64,000 nt of DNA from Lachnospiraceae bacterium (lineage in GTDB: Bacteria > Bacillota > Clostridia > Lachnospirales > Lachnospiraceae), in assembly GCA_902363445.1 (NCBI GenBank), contig CABJAB010000006.1, positions 1-64,000 of the forward strand, written 5' to 3'. The notes under the pieces are model-generated. The model was not told where the DNA came from. It made no database searches and saw nothing but the letters and a program-made list of their open reading frames with translations. The position numbers were made by a program, and so were the translations under genes. Below are positions 52,921 through 61,484 of this stretch, one piece after another. The number at the start of each line of letters is the position of its first letter. Position 1 is the first letter of the stretch.

Positions 52921-53523
52921 TCAGACCATATCCTCCAGGGATATGCCCTGCTCTCTGAAAAACCGAAGCATTTTTTTGAGGGCGCGGCCATGGAGGGTCC
53001 GTTCCGTACTGGGGTTTAAACCCAGTAAAAAAGCCGTTTCCCTGCCGCTCCGCCCTTCAAAATAGCGCATATGTATGACATTCTGTTCTGTCTCGCTCAG
53101 CACTCCGAGAAGGCTCATGATCTCTCCGTGCATTTCCTCAGAATAAATACGGTATGCCTCCTCAAAATCCAGAGAACAGGCGAGCGTATCCATAAAATCG
53201 TCCAGGTTGTCCGCAGGCTGCCTTGCCCTGCGGTAATAATCAATGACTGCATGGCGCGCTATGGTATAGATCCATGTGGAAAATCCGGCTTTCTGCGGGT
53301 CGTAGTCCCGTGCATGCTCCAATACCTTCAGGAAAATATCGCTGACGATGTCTCCGCAAATCTCATGATCATAAACCCGGTAATACACATAATTATAGAT
53401 TTTGGGAAAATACTGTTCGTACATACAGCTTATCCCGTCCTTTGACTCCAGTTCGACTGACATTCTCTCTTCCTCCCGGACAGCTTCTTCACAAGTACCC
53501 TTTCTTCGTTCCATCACCGTCAT
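52921..53523 (-). CDS. Sigma-70 family (ECF-type) sigma factor
   Basis: 200 residues from the ATG at 53523, which overlaps the stop of the 64-residue gene (ATGA). Region 2 is seen in YVYYRVYDHEICGDIVSDIF, then AGFSTWIYTIARHAVIDYYR; region 4 in LSETEQNVIHMRYFEGRSGR, then LLGLNPSTERTLHGRAL. No region 1 or 3. It is surrounded by peptide genes, so those may be its targets. No classic membrane anti-sigma gene is adjacent. Confidence 0.88.
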   Translation of the reverse strand: MTVMERRKGTCEEAVREEERMSVELESKDGISCMYEQYFPKIYNYVYYRVYDHEICGDIVSDIFLKVLEHARDYDPQKAGFSTWIYTIARHAVIDYYRRARQPADNLDDFMDTLACSLDFEEAYRIYSEEMHGEIMSLLGVLSETEQNVIHMRYFEGRSGRETAFLLGLNPSTERTLHGRALKKMLRFFREQGISLEDMV

Positions 53524-53714
53524 TCTTTTTTTCTGAAAAGGCCCTTGTCCATGGCAGACCGCTCTTCCTCCGGGATTCCGGCGGCGGCGATCCATTCATC
53601 ATACTGGTCCGGAATCTCCCTGACCGCGGAAGACTGTTTAAGCAGTTTTAAAAGAAGTGTCTCCCGGATCGGGCTGTCAGCCGAAAAATCTCTTCGCACC
53701 CAGCTTCGTTTCAT
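53520..53714 (-). CDS. 64-residue protein coupled to the sigma factor
   Basis: The frame begins MKRSWVRRDFSADSPIRETL and ends DKGLFRKKE. An AGGAGA SD is visible. Charged, helical and soluble. Its stop overlaps the sigma start. It could regulate the sigma factor, but there is no known motif. It is preceded by a strong hairpin (53740-53764). Confidence 0.6.
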   Translation of the reverse strand: MKRSWVRRDFSADSPIRETLLLKLLKQSSAVREIPDQYDEWIAAAGIPEEERSAMDKGLFRKKE

Positions 53715-53739
53715 TCCTGTCTCCTTTATACGCGAATAC

Positions 53740-53764
53740 GCGGGCGTTTCACCGAAACGCCCGC
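53740..53764 (-). promoter_or_regulatory. Strong hairpin between peptide 2 and the sigma genes
   Basis: GCGGGCGTTTC and GAAACGCCCGC form an 11-base perfect stem with a three-base loop. No T run follows, so it is more likely to stabilise or process the mRNA, or partly attenuate it, than to stop transcription fully. Confidence 0.6.
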
Positions 53765-53789
53765 ATAATCTGTCTGACTTTCCTTAAGA

Positions 53790-54029
53790 TCAATCCTTAT
53801 GAAAGCTGCAAAGATGCCAGCCGTCTTCTTTCATCAGATGAGAACATGCGCCGCATGTACCGCTGACAGCCAGAATCTTCCTGTTGTAGAAGTTTGAGCC
53901 GGGAGCGTAATCTCCGCAGGCCTTTGTTATTCCGGTCACGATCCTGTGGCCGCCGTATGCCGCTCTGCCGCCGTCTACAGACTGTAATTCCTCATCCGTA
54001 AGTTCCATCGCTTTCTTTTCTTCACTCAT
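53790..54029 (-). CDS. Double-glycine Cys-rich peptide 2
   Basis: 79 residues from the ATG at 54029 (GGAGG eight bases upstream). Leader MSEEKKAMELTDEELQSVDG-G. The core has the pattern KACGDYAPGSNF, SGTCGACSHL and DGWHLC, with four cysteines. It is a paralogue of peptide 1. No radical-SAM, lanthionine or YcaO enzyme is near, so it may be exported unmodified or disulfide-bonded. Confidence 0.78.
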   Translation of the reverse strand: MSEEKKAMELTDEELQSVDGGRAAYGGHRIVTGITKACGDYAPGSNFYNRKILAVSGTCGACSHLMKEDGWHLCSFHKD

Positions 54030-54095
54030 GTTCATTTCCTCCTTAAAATTGGTTATTTATGTAAATTATTTTACATACAGGCTAATACTCCGGCT

Positions 54096-54350
54096 TTACT
54101 TGCCGTCGGAAATAATCCTGGCGTCGCATACATGCCAGCCGTCACACTTGACCATATGTTTACACGCTCCACAGGTACCGCTGATGGCAATGACCCTTTG
54201 GTTGAAAAAGTTCCTGCCCGGCGAATAGTCACCACATGCCTTTCCGAAAGCCGTGATGATCTGCCTGCCATAATAAACGCCTGCCGTACCGCCATCTACG
54301 GACTCCAGCGTTTCTTCATTTAATTCCGTAAATTTTTTCTCTTCACTCAT
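54096..54350 (-). CDS. Double-glycine Cys-rich peptide 1
   Basis: 84 residues (SD AAGGAGA). Leader MSEEKKFTELNEETLESVDG-G. Core: KACGDYSPGRNFF, SGTCGACKHMVKCDGWHVC, five cysteines. It shares the spacing of CGDY-x-PG-x-NF and SGTCGAC-x-H with peptide 2. It is the first gene after the ABC genes, and may have its own ECF-type promoter. Confidence 0.8.
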   Translation of the reverse strand: MSEEKKFTELNEETLESVDGGTAGVYYGRQIITAFGKACGDYSPGRNFFNQRVIAISGTCGACKHMVKCDGWHVCDARIISDGK

Positions 54351-54404
54351 CTGAATATCTCCTTTTCTTTTTCTGGGCTTTTGTTTCTCTGCCTCCTGCT
54401 TATA

Positions 54405-54432
54405 TATACGGTCAGAAGAACGGAGTGTCTCA
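54405..54432 (-). promoter_or_regulatory. Candidate ECF-sigma promoter of the peptide genes
   Basis: TGAGAC (54427-54432), 16-base spacer, CGTATA (54405-54410) on the minus strand. It is close to the TGAAAC-N16-CGTA pattern of SigW-type promoters. It would let the locus's own sigma factor drive the peptides. Confidence 0.4.
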
Positions 54433-54452
54433 TTTTCTTTCTATTTTTATTC

Positions 54453-56627
54453 CTATACCATCTGCCGCCGCACCAGCTCTGCAAACTGCCCGTTTTGGGC
54501 TACCAGCTCGTCAAAGGTACCGTCCTCCGCGATCTTTCCCTGGTCTAACAGGATGATGCGGTCACACTGTTTGATGGTGGACAGTCGGTGCGCTATGACG
54601 ATCCTGGTGCTGTGCAGACCCTCCAGGGATTGTGAGACTTGCTTCTGGGTGATATTGTCAAGCGCCGAAGTCGCTTCGTCGAACATGACGATCTTAGGCC
54701 TCGGAGCGATGGCACGGGCGATCATCAGCCGCTGCTTCTGCCCTCCGGATATTCCGCCGCTTCCCTCGGAAAGAACTGTGTGCATGTTCATCGGCATCCT
54801 GCGGATGTCCTCGTCGATGCCGGCCATCCTCGCCGCTTCCCAGGCATCCTCCAGAGTCAGCCACGGCGCGGAAACGACAATATTGGAATAAATGTCTCCC
54901 GCAAAAAGGGATCCATTCTGCATTACTACCCCGATATTCCGCCGCACAGAACGCACATCCAGCGTCTCGAGGTCCTTCCCATCGTAATAGACCGCCCCCG
55001 ACTGCGGCTTTTCAAAGCCCAGCAGAATACGCATCAGCGTAGATTTTCCGCATCCTGTCTTGCCGACTACCGCTACATACTGGTTCGGACGGATTTTAAG
55101 GGACAGATTGTCAAGGATCTTCGGTCCGTCCGGTTTATACTGAAATGTGATATTGCTGAGTTCGATTCCTCCGCCCAGCTTTGTGACGCTCTTTTTATGC
55201 CCCGACACATCCGGCCTGGCCTTCATGATCGGCTCAGCCATTTCCATCATAGGCTTTATTTTCGCTATAACGCCGGTAATCTGCGCCAGTCCCATAATCG
55301 CGGTGCTGACGGAAGCGTAGGCCGCGGTAAACGCCATATAGGTCGCCGGACTCACGCCGGAGACCGCCGCCACTGTGTAAAGCACCAGCAGGCTTCCTGC
55401 GGAAAAAAGTACGCTTACAACCGGGCCCAGCTTCACCACCATCGGCGGATTATAAGAAAGCTTCGCTGATTCCTTATATTCCTTGGCCCATCTGCCGAAC
55501 ATCCGCTTTTCCGAACCGGACAGCTTGATCTTCTGGATACCGTTGAAAATAGAGAAAACCATGCCGTTGAGCTTCGCGTCTGCATTCAGCGTCTTCCTGG
55601 AATAGGACATCTGAAAGTAACTGTCAAATACTGTGTAGAGCAGATTCAGGCCGAGGATGGCGCAGCCCGCTATGGCAAGAGGTTTTGAAAAGCTTATGAT
55701 CTGGACTACATAGACCAGGGAAAAGAGCGCCGTAAGTCCCGTATTGATCACGGTATCCTCCAGGGTTTTGGCGAGATTGCTTATACTTTCCAGGCGCTTC
55801 GCCGTCTCGCCTGCCGACGATTCCTTAAAAAATCCCGGCTGCAGTGACAGAAGCCTCGCCATCGCAGCGCTTTTCACCGCGATATTTAATTTCCGCTCAA
55901 TCCTGGCGTCCAGGACGCTGCTGCACATGGAGAACAGATTACTGGCTACCAGCGCCGTGATCAGCAGCACGCTGATGGGGAACAGATAATAAACGATTCC
56001 CGCCGGAATGACGCTGGAAAAGACAATCTGGGTGGCGTAGGGCGTCACCAGGCCGATGAGAGATATCACGAGGGTCATCACCGCCACATAAGCATAGTCC
56101 CATACGCTCAGGCTGCGGGCGATAAAAAACAAGAGATCCCGTATCCCCATCTCCCGCTGGGGAAACGCCTGGTAAAAACAGAAAGCATCTCGTTCAAATT
56201 CTTCCGCATTCTTCTTTGTGACCCGTACTCTCCGCTTTTTCTTTGGGTCGAAATACCGGTATCCTCTGACGCCGCTGGGAAGGAGCGCCACGACTGTCCC
56301 GTCTTTTTTGGCCGCCAGAAGCGGATTGATGGAGTCCCTGTGCCATGTATCCGTGAGCTCCACCCGCCGGCGCATAATGCCGGTGGGGCGCAGGGCGTAT
56401 TCCAGACGGTCATTCAGATCTTTGATCTCCGGAGGAATCTCCGCCGAAGGGGCATGCAGATAATGCAGAATCTCCTCAATGGCATTTCCTGAAGCTTCTA
56501 TGTCGTCTTCCATAGCATGTGCGCCGGCTGAAGGCATCACCACCGAGGAAAGCTCGTAAAACGCATTTTCGAAAAGTTCGTCATCCATTTCCTGCCGCTG
56601 CTGCAGCTGGTCTTCAAACCATCCCAT
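54453..56627 (-). CDS. NHLM-type export ABC protein (no peptidase)
   Basis: 724 residues. A 170-residue N-terminal region (ALRPTGIMRRRVELTDTWHR) precedes six membrane segments and an ATPase with GKTGCGKST, ISGGQKQR and VMFDEATSALD. This matches the second ABC protein of NHLM bacteriocin export systems, which lacks a C39 domain. It starts 13 bases after its peptidase-bearing partner. Together with HlyD they should form a secretion complex. Confidence 0.88.
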   Translation of the reverse strand: MGWFEDQLQQRQEMDDELFENAFYELSSVVMPSAGAHAMEDDIEASGNAIEEILHYLHAPSAEIPPEIKDLNDRLEYALRPTGIMRRRVELTDTWHRDSINPLLAAKKDGTVVALLPSGVRGYRYFDPKKKRRVRVTKKNAEEFERDAFCFYQAFPQREMGIRDLLFFIARSLSVWDYAYVAVMTLVISLIGLVTPYATQIVFSSVIPAGIVYYLFPISVLLITALVASNLFSMCSSVLDARIERKLNIAVKSAAMARLLSLQPGFFKESSAGETAKRLESISNLAKTLEDTVINTGLTALFSLVYVVQIISFSKPLAIAGCAILGLNLLYTVFDSYFQMSYSRKTLNADAKLNGMVFSIFNGIQKIKLSGSEKRMFGRWAKEYKESAKLSYNPPMVVKLGPVVSVLFSAGSLLVLYTVAAVSGVSPATYMAFTAAYASVSTAIMGLAQITGVIAKIKPMMEMAEPIMKARPDVSGHKKSVTKLGGGIELSNITFQYKPDGPKILDNLSLKIRPNQYVAVVGKTGCGKSTLMRILLGFEKPQSGAVYYDGKDLETLDVRSVRRNIGVVMQNGSLFAGDIYSNIVVSAPWLTLEDAWEAARMAGIDEDIRRMPMNMHTVLSEGSGGISGGQKQRLMIARAIAPRPKIVMFDEATSALDNITQKQVSQSLEGLHSTRIVIAHRLSTIKQCDRIILLDQGKIAEDGTFDELVAQNGQFAELVRRQMV

Positions 56628-56639
56628 GAGTCCTCCTCC

Positions 56640-58793
56640 TTATTCCGTCGTGATGAGCTGCGTATACAGCCCGCCGTTATTCATCAGTTCCTCATGAGTT
56701 CCTCGCTCCACGACCTCACCGTAATTCATCACGATGATCTCGTCGCAGTCGCGTATAGTGGACAGCCTGTGGGCAACGATGATGCAGGTGATCCCCCGCT
56801 CCTTGATGGCATGGATGACCTCGTATTCCGTCTTTGCATCCAGCGCGCTGGTGGCTTCATCCAGAATGACGATGCTGGGATCCTGGGCGAGCACCCGGGC
56901 GATCTCCAGTCTCTGCCTCTGGCCGCCGGAGAAGTTTCTGCCGCCCTCGGTCAGCTTACAGCCGTAGCCGTCCCGAAGCATGATCTCTTCGTGCATGCTG
57001 GCGTCCTTGGCCGCCATGATGACCTCAAAATCCTCGATGGAATCGTCCCACATTTTGATATTATTGCTGATGGTATCCTGAAACAGTGTGATGTCCTGGT
57101 CGATCACCGCCAAAGAGCTGGTGAAGATCATATGGTTTATCTCGTCCATCGGCCTGCCGTCAAAACGGATGGAGCCGGACCACGGCTTATAAAGGCCGGA
57201 GATCAGCTTTGTCATGGTGGACTTCCCGCAGCCGGAACCGCCGACAAAGGCAATCTTGGAGCCGGGCTTTATATGGATGCTGAAATCATCGATCAGCGGG
57301 GGGAGCATCGTATTATATCCGAAGGTGATGTGCTCAAGCTCAATATCTCCCGACAGCTTATGCGCTCCTTTGAGGCTCCCCGCCTCTGACGTCTCTTCTG
57401 TCCTGTCGGCGGGATATTCCATCACATCCTCCACACGCTCCATGGAAGCGCGCATCTGCTGTATAGTAGAGCTGACAGCAGTCAGGGTGAGCGCGGGCGC
57501 GATAAACTGACCGATAAAGCCCTGAAAGGCCAGCAGCATGCCGACGGTGAAGCTGCCGCCGAATATCAGCAGCGCCCCGATCAGCAGGACGGAAATATTT
57601 GCCAGAGAGGTGAGGAACTGGGGAATGGAATTCATATACAGGTTCACATAAAGCATCCTGTTGTTTTCCGCTGCTTCCCTCGCCACATACCCGGACCAGC
57701 GCTGGAAAAAACCATTCTCCGCACCGGATGCCTTGATGGTCTCCACCATCTCTATGCCGGAGGTAGTGACACTCTGCACCTTGCCCTGCTCCCGCATGGC
57801 GACTCTGCTTATGTTCATGACCTTCTTCGATACGATCTGTGCCGAAAACAGATTGACTGCAACGGTCACAAGCCCTACCAGAGTCAGGATCAAACTGTAG
57901 CGTATCATGATGACCAAATACAGGATAAGCGTCATAAGATCCAGGATTGTCGGAGCAATCTCCGATATCAGCGTATTGGTAATACCCTGATTCAGCCCCT
58001 GCCTCCCCGCCAGATCTCCGGCGCTCCGCTGGGAGAAAAAGTTCATGGGCAGGTGAAGCACATGCCAGATAAAGCCCGTATTGGCGACAATGGCGAATTT
58101 CCCTTCCAGCCGCTTACTGTATACTGTTTTAAGGAACGTGACCACCAGCTGAAAAAACACCACGGCGGTCAAAAGCCCTATGAATGGATACAGCCATTCC
58201 GCATGTTCTCTTGTTAAGATACTGTCCATGAACACTTTGGAGAATAGAGGCTGAACGATGCCAATGCACGCGATGAACAGCGCCGTGACCATGATAAACG
58301 CAAACGCGGCTTTGGTCCCGGCCAGGCGCTTTTTTACAAAACCCCAGATACTCTTTGGCTCGCCGCTTTTTTCAAAGTCCTCTCCCGGTTCCAGGGAAAG
58401 GACTACGCCGGTAAAGGCCCGGTCAAATTCCTTCATGGAAACGACGGTCCTCCCTCTGGCCGGATCGTTGATGACAGCCCCCTTCCGGGTGAACCCGCAG
58501 AGCACTACAAAATGGTTGAAATTCCAATGGATTACCGCGGGGACCGGAATTTCTCCGACAGCCTCCAGCTCATAGCGGTAAGCCTTTGCCTGGAACCCGT
58601 ATTCCGCGGCGGCCGCCTTAAGACCCTTTAAGCTGCTGCCGTCCCGGGAAACGCCGCAGGCAATACGGACCTGTTCCAGCGGGACCCATTTTTCATAATA
58701 TGCCATGATCATCGCCAGGGAAGCCGCGCCGCATTCCAAAGCCTCCATCTGTATGATCACTGGTACTTTCACCGGTTTTACCATATCTGCCAA
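56640..58793 (-). CDS. C39 peptidase-containing ABC exporter, NHLM type
   Basis: 717 residues. C39 peptidase at 1-130 with Q15, C21 (ALECGAAS), H93 (NHFVVL) and D109 (INDP) all present. Six membrane segments follow, then ATPase with GGSGCGKST, FSGGQRQR and VILDEATSALD. It should cleave after the double glycine of the nearby peptides and export the core. It follows the HlyD gene by four bases. Confidence 0.92.
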   Translation of the reverse strand: MADMVKPVKVPVIIQMEALECGAASLAMIMAYYEKWVPLEQVRIACGVSRDGSSLKGLKAAAAEYGFQAKAYRYELEAVGEIPVPAVIHWNFNHFVVLCGFTRKGAVINDPARGRTVVSMKEFDRAFTGVVLSLEPGEDFEKSGEPKSIWGFVKKRLAGTKAAFAFIMVTALFIACIGIVQPLFSKVFMDSILTREHAEWLYPFIGLLTAVVFFQLVVTFLKTVYSKRLEGKFAIVANTGFIWHVLHLPMNFFSQRSAGDLAGRQGLNQGITNTLISEIAPTILDLMTLILYLVIMIRYSLILTLVGLVTVAVNLFSAQIVSKKVMNISRVAMREQGKVQSVTTSGIEMVETIKASGAENGFFQRWSGYVAREAAENNRMLYVNLYMNSIPQFLTSLANISVLLIGALLIFGGSFTVGMLLAFQGFIGQFIAPALTLTAVSSTIQQMRASMERVEDVMEYPADRTEETSEAGSLKGAHKLSGDIELEHITFGYNTMLPPLIDDFSIHIKPGSKIAFVGGSGCGKSTMTKLISGLYKPWSGSIRFDGRPMDEINHMIFTSSLAVIDQDITLFQDTISNNIKMWDDSIEDFEVIMAAKDASMHEEIMLRDGYGCKLTEGGRNFSGGQRQRLEIARVLAQDPSIVILDEATSALDAKTEYEVIHAIKERGITCIIVAHRLSTIRDCDEIIVMNYGEVVERGTHEELMNNGGLYTQLITTE

Positions 58794-58797
58794 CTCC

Positions 58798-59397
58798 TTA
58801 GTTCTCCAGAATCAAATCGATCGGCTTCTGATTTTTAAGGACCACCAGGGCCGCGGCCGTCGCACCGGGCCGGACGGCCACTTCTCTGCCTTTGCCGGAC
58901 GACCATTTTAAGCCGCTCGCTGTATTTTCATCCGTCTCCAGCTCCACCGTCACGAGGATTCCCGCCGTATCCGGCATGATGAGTTCCGGCAGTTTCTCGC
59001 TGCCCAAGAGCTCCGTCAATTCTTCTTCCGTCACGGGATACGTCTCGATCTCCGCGATTTTTCCCCGGATAAAGCCGTAGGAATCGCGCCCCGCCGTGCT
59101 GGGTGAAACCTGTACCTCCATCCCTGCCTGCAGACTTCCCGCATCTTCCGCGGGGACGACCACAGCCAGCCTGTCACAGGTCCCGCCTCCCTCGGCAGAA
59201 TAAAAGGCTCCCGAGGCGCTGACTGTCAGAGGGATATTACCCCAAAATCCCCAGATCAGGCCGCCGGCCAGCAGGAGGCCCAATGCCGCCAGCATGATCA
59301 CGACACTGGGATTGATGACCTTTATATAATCGTTCAATTTCTCCGGCGATGAGATCCGTTCCAAATTGGTTTTTCTGAACACTTCATTCTGTTCCAT
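58798..59397 (-). CDS. NHLM-type secretion (HlyD-like) protein
   Basis: 199 residues from the ATG at 59397 (SD GAGGAG). The start FRKTNLERISSPEKLNDYIK, VINP and a single membrane segment (VVIMLAALGLLLAGGLIWGF) fit the NHLM secretion family. A short beta-rich periplasmic-type domain follows with no long coiled coil. It overlaps the GGDEF gene by 14 bases. Confidence 0.85.
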   Translation of the reverse strand: MEQNEVFRKTNLERISSPEKLNDYIKVINPSVVIMLAALGLLLAGGLIWGFWGNIPLTVSASGAFYSAEGGGTCDRLAVVVPAEDAGSLQAGMEVQVSPSTAGRDSYGFIRGKIAEIETYPVTEEELTELLGSEKLPELIMPDTAGILVTVELETDENTASGLKWSSGKGREVAVRPGATAAALVVLKNQKPIDLILEN

Positions 59398-60283
59398 GAC
59401 CTTTGATTCTCCTCTTTTCCTCATACATCCGTTTATCTGCTTCCAACACCAGCTGTTCCAGATCTTCCGTACAGCCGTTCCACGCATCCCCTACCGCCAC
59501 GCTGCAGACAAGCCTCTGCCCCTGGTCCCGCTGCCGCAGCTCCCGCAGGATATCATCTCTGCACCGGTTCAGCTCCTCTTTGGAGCATCCGGCCCAGACG
59601 AACAGGAACTCGTCGCCGCCTAACCGGTAGCCGAAACGGCCCTCATGCAAAGCGGTACGGATGGAATCCGCCAGTCGGCGGAGCAAGGCGTCCCCCTCGG
59701 AATGATCAAACCGGTCATTCGCCTCCTTCAGGTTATTCAGGTCAAAATACAGGATCCCATACGCTTTCGGTTCCCGGTAGACACTTTCCAGATCCCGGTT
59801 ATATTGGTTCCTGTTTAAAAGTCCGGTGAGCCGGTCGTGGCTCAGCTCATAAAACAGCTGGTCGCGCATCTCATCTCTTTCCAGGATGAGCCGCTGCATC
59901 ATCCCGACTTCCTTTACTGCGTCACATCCGAGTCCCATCATATCGCTGATGACATTGATATTCCCAACACGGTACTGAATCCCTTTTGACGTGACCAGGC
60001 GGTTTTTGATCTTCAGCCACTGCCCGGAATCCGGTTCAAAATAATCCCAGGTGTAAGGGGGCGCTCCATCGTCCTGATTTTCGGACAGAGAAGGGCAGAA
60101 AGGGCAGGGTTCCTCCCTCCCCAAAAAAGCCTTATAACAGACTTCGCCAAGAAATGGCCCTCCCGTCTTGCTCCTACTGGGAAAACAGCTTATGTACACA
60201 ACTGTCTTACTGACTTCCTCCACGATATAAAGGGCTTCCGCACAGCCCAGCAGTCCATTAAGCAGGTCTTGTGTCAATTCCAT
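59384..60283 (-). CDS. GGDEF diguanylate cyclase with N-terminal PAS-like domain
   Basis: 299 residues. N-terminal 125 residues PAS-like with CYKAFLGREEPCPFCP; a GGDEF domain from about 145 with the intact RLGGDEF motif and HDRLTGLLNR. It could make cyclic di-GMP, or bind it. It is coupled to the export genes by an overlap with HlyD. No PilZ or EAL partner is visible in the window. Confidence 0.88.
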   Translation of the reverse strand: MELTQDLLNGLLGCAEALYIVEEVSKTVVYISCFPSRSKTGGPFLGEVCYKAFLGREEPCPFCPSLSENQDDGAPPYTWDYFEPDSGQWLKIKNRLVTSKGIQYRVGNINVISDMMGLGCDAVKEVGMMQRLILERDEMRDQLFYELSHDRLTGLLNRNQYNRDLESVYREPKAYGILYFDLNNLKEANDRFDHSEGDALLRRLADSIRTALHEGRFGYRLGGDEFLFVWAGCSKEELNRCRDDILRELRQRDQGQRLVCSVAVGDAWNGCTEDLEQLVLEADKRMYEEKRRIKGHGTE

Positions 60284-60297
60284 AAAAACACCTTTCT

Positions 60298-61074
60298 TTA
60301 TTCAAGCGGAAGATACTTTTCATAAAGCAGTCTGGCAAATTCCGAACTGGTGAACGACGCGAATTTCTGATAGATATGGTTCTTTCCTTCATCGGCAAAA
60401 TCACAGATACTTTTTACTACGATCGGCTCCGGTTTCAGTCCCGACGCATGGCGGGCCGCGTAAAATACGCCGTAGGACTCCATATCAAGTCCTGCCGTCA
60501 GAGGAAACTGTGCCCTCACCTGTTTCTCCACTACCTCGCTGTTGGAGACGACTGCCGTGCCGCAGGCCATGGGACCGATATGGACATGGAACTCATTGTC
60601 CGGAGCTTTCGCGGCCTCTCGGACGTATCGCTCCACCTCCTTATCCAGATAAAGGCTGGTAGGACGCGGCAAAAAGCCCACGGTCCCGAACTGTATGCCC
60701 GCTTCATCGGCGCTGACGAATTTTCCATAGGAATAATTCCAGACCGTATCGGCGGCAATCACGTCGCCGAAGATCTGTTCCGCCCCTATCCCGGCGGCTA
60801 TCCCCGGCATGATCAGGTACCTGGGCCGGAACCGTTCGATCAGCTTATGGGAAAGCGACACTGCCGCAGGCATCCCCATTTCCTCCTGCTGGGCCGTGAC
60901 CAGACGGAAGTGTTTTCCGTCCCGCTCAAATCCAGTCTCATAATAGGCCTGGCTGTCGTCCGGATAATGAAGAGTCCGCCATTCCCCGTACAGCCGCATC
61001 ACGCCGTCAGTCTCTATGGGCACTGCCGTCTGGAGGGCCACCGCGCAGCCATACTGCTCCATGCCGCCCGTCAT
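60298..61074 (-). CDS. Phosphorylase/MTA-SAH nucleosidase-like protein
   Basis: 258 residues. PNP/UDP phosphorylase fold: MPGIAAGIG, GPMACGTAVVSNSEVV, GLDMESYGV (catalytic Met-Glu-Ser) and KSICDFAD (catalytic Asp). Its start overlaps the RsbW-like gene (ATGA). The sequence is distant from housekeeping MTA nucleosidase. It may act on a nucleoside signal or be a conflict-type effector (inference). Confidence 0.8.
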   Translation of the reverse strand: MTGGMEQYGCAVALQTAVPIETDGVMRLYGEWRTLHYPDDSQAYYETGFERDGKHFRLVTAQQEEMGMPAAVSLSHKLIERFRPRYLIMPGIAAGIGAEQIFGDVIAADTVWNYSYGKFVSADEAGIQFGTVGFLPRPTSLYLDKEVERYVREAAKAPDNEFHVHIGPMACGTAVVSNSEVVEKQVRAQFPLTAGLDMESYGVFYAARHASGLKPEPIVVKSICDFADEGKNHIYQKFASFTSSEFARLLYEKYLPLE

Positions 61075-61484
61075 TTATTCAATTCCTTCCGTATTGTCAG
61101 GATGTTCTTCCCGCTCTCATAAGCGTAGTCCACCTGGTCCATGGATTTTTTCACCATGAGTATGCCGAGCCCGCCGATCCCTCTCTCCTCCGCGGAAAGA
61201 GTCGTGTCGGCGTCCTTCTTTGCCAGCGGATCAAAGGGCGTTCCGCTGTCCATGAACTGAATGGTCACATGGACCGGCTCTCCCCCGACTTCGCATCGGA
61301 TAGTGGCTTTCCCGACCGAAGGATTATAAGCGTAGTGAGCAATGTTGACATAAATCTCCTCCACAGCTACGGAAATCTGCATAATGGCTTTCATGGGACA
61401 GTCATTTTGTTCCAGCTCCCGTTCAATAAAATCCTGTACGGCACTCAGGTTATCCAGAGTGGCCGACACCGTTAACTCTTTCAT
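61071..61484 (-). CDS. RsbW-type serine kinase / anti-sigma factor
   Basis: 137 residues. HATPase of the anti-sigma class: N box EEIYVNIAHYAY, G1 MDSGTPFDP, G2 GIGGLGILMVKK. It could phosphorylate an anti-anti-sigma factor or bind a sigma factor. No STAS partner is encoded in the window. It overlaps the phosphatase gene by four bases. Confidence 0.88.
   Translation of the reverse strand: MKELTVSATLDNLSAVQDFIERELEQNDCPMKAIMQISVAVEEIYVNIAHYAYNPSVGKATIRCEVGGEPVHVTIQFMDSGTPFDPLAKKDADTTLSAEERGIGGLGILMVKKSMDQVDYAYESGKNILTIRKELNK

Noticed and set aside
52890..52991. Longer N-terminus for peptide 3
   Set aside because: The extension overlaps the sigma gene, has no SD and would place a non-leader sequence before the GG leader. 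AAGGAGG at the ATG at 52889 decides the start.
60298..61074. Housekeeping MTA/SAH nucleosidase (mtnN)
   Set aside because: The fold motifs fit, but the sequence is distant, and the gene is embedded by ATGA overlap in a regulatory/export operon, so a specialised role is more likely.
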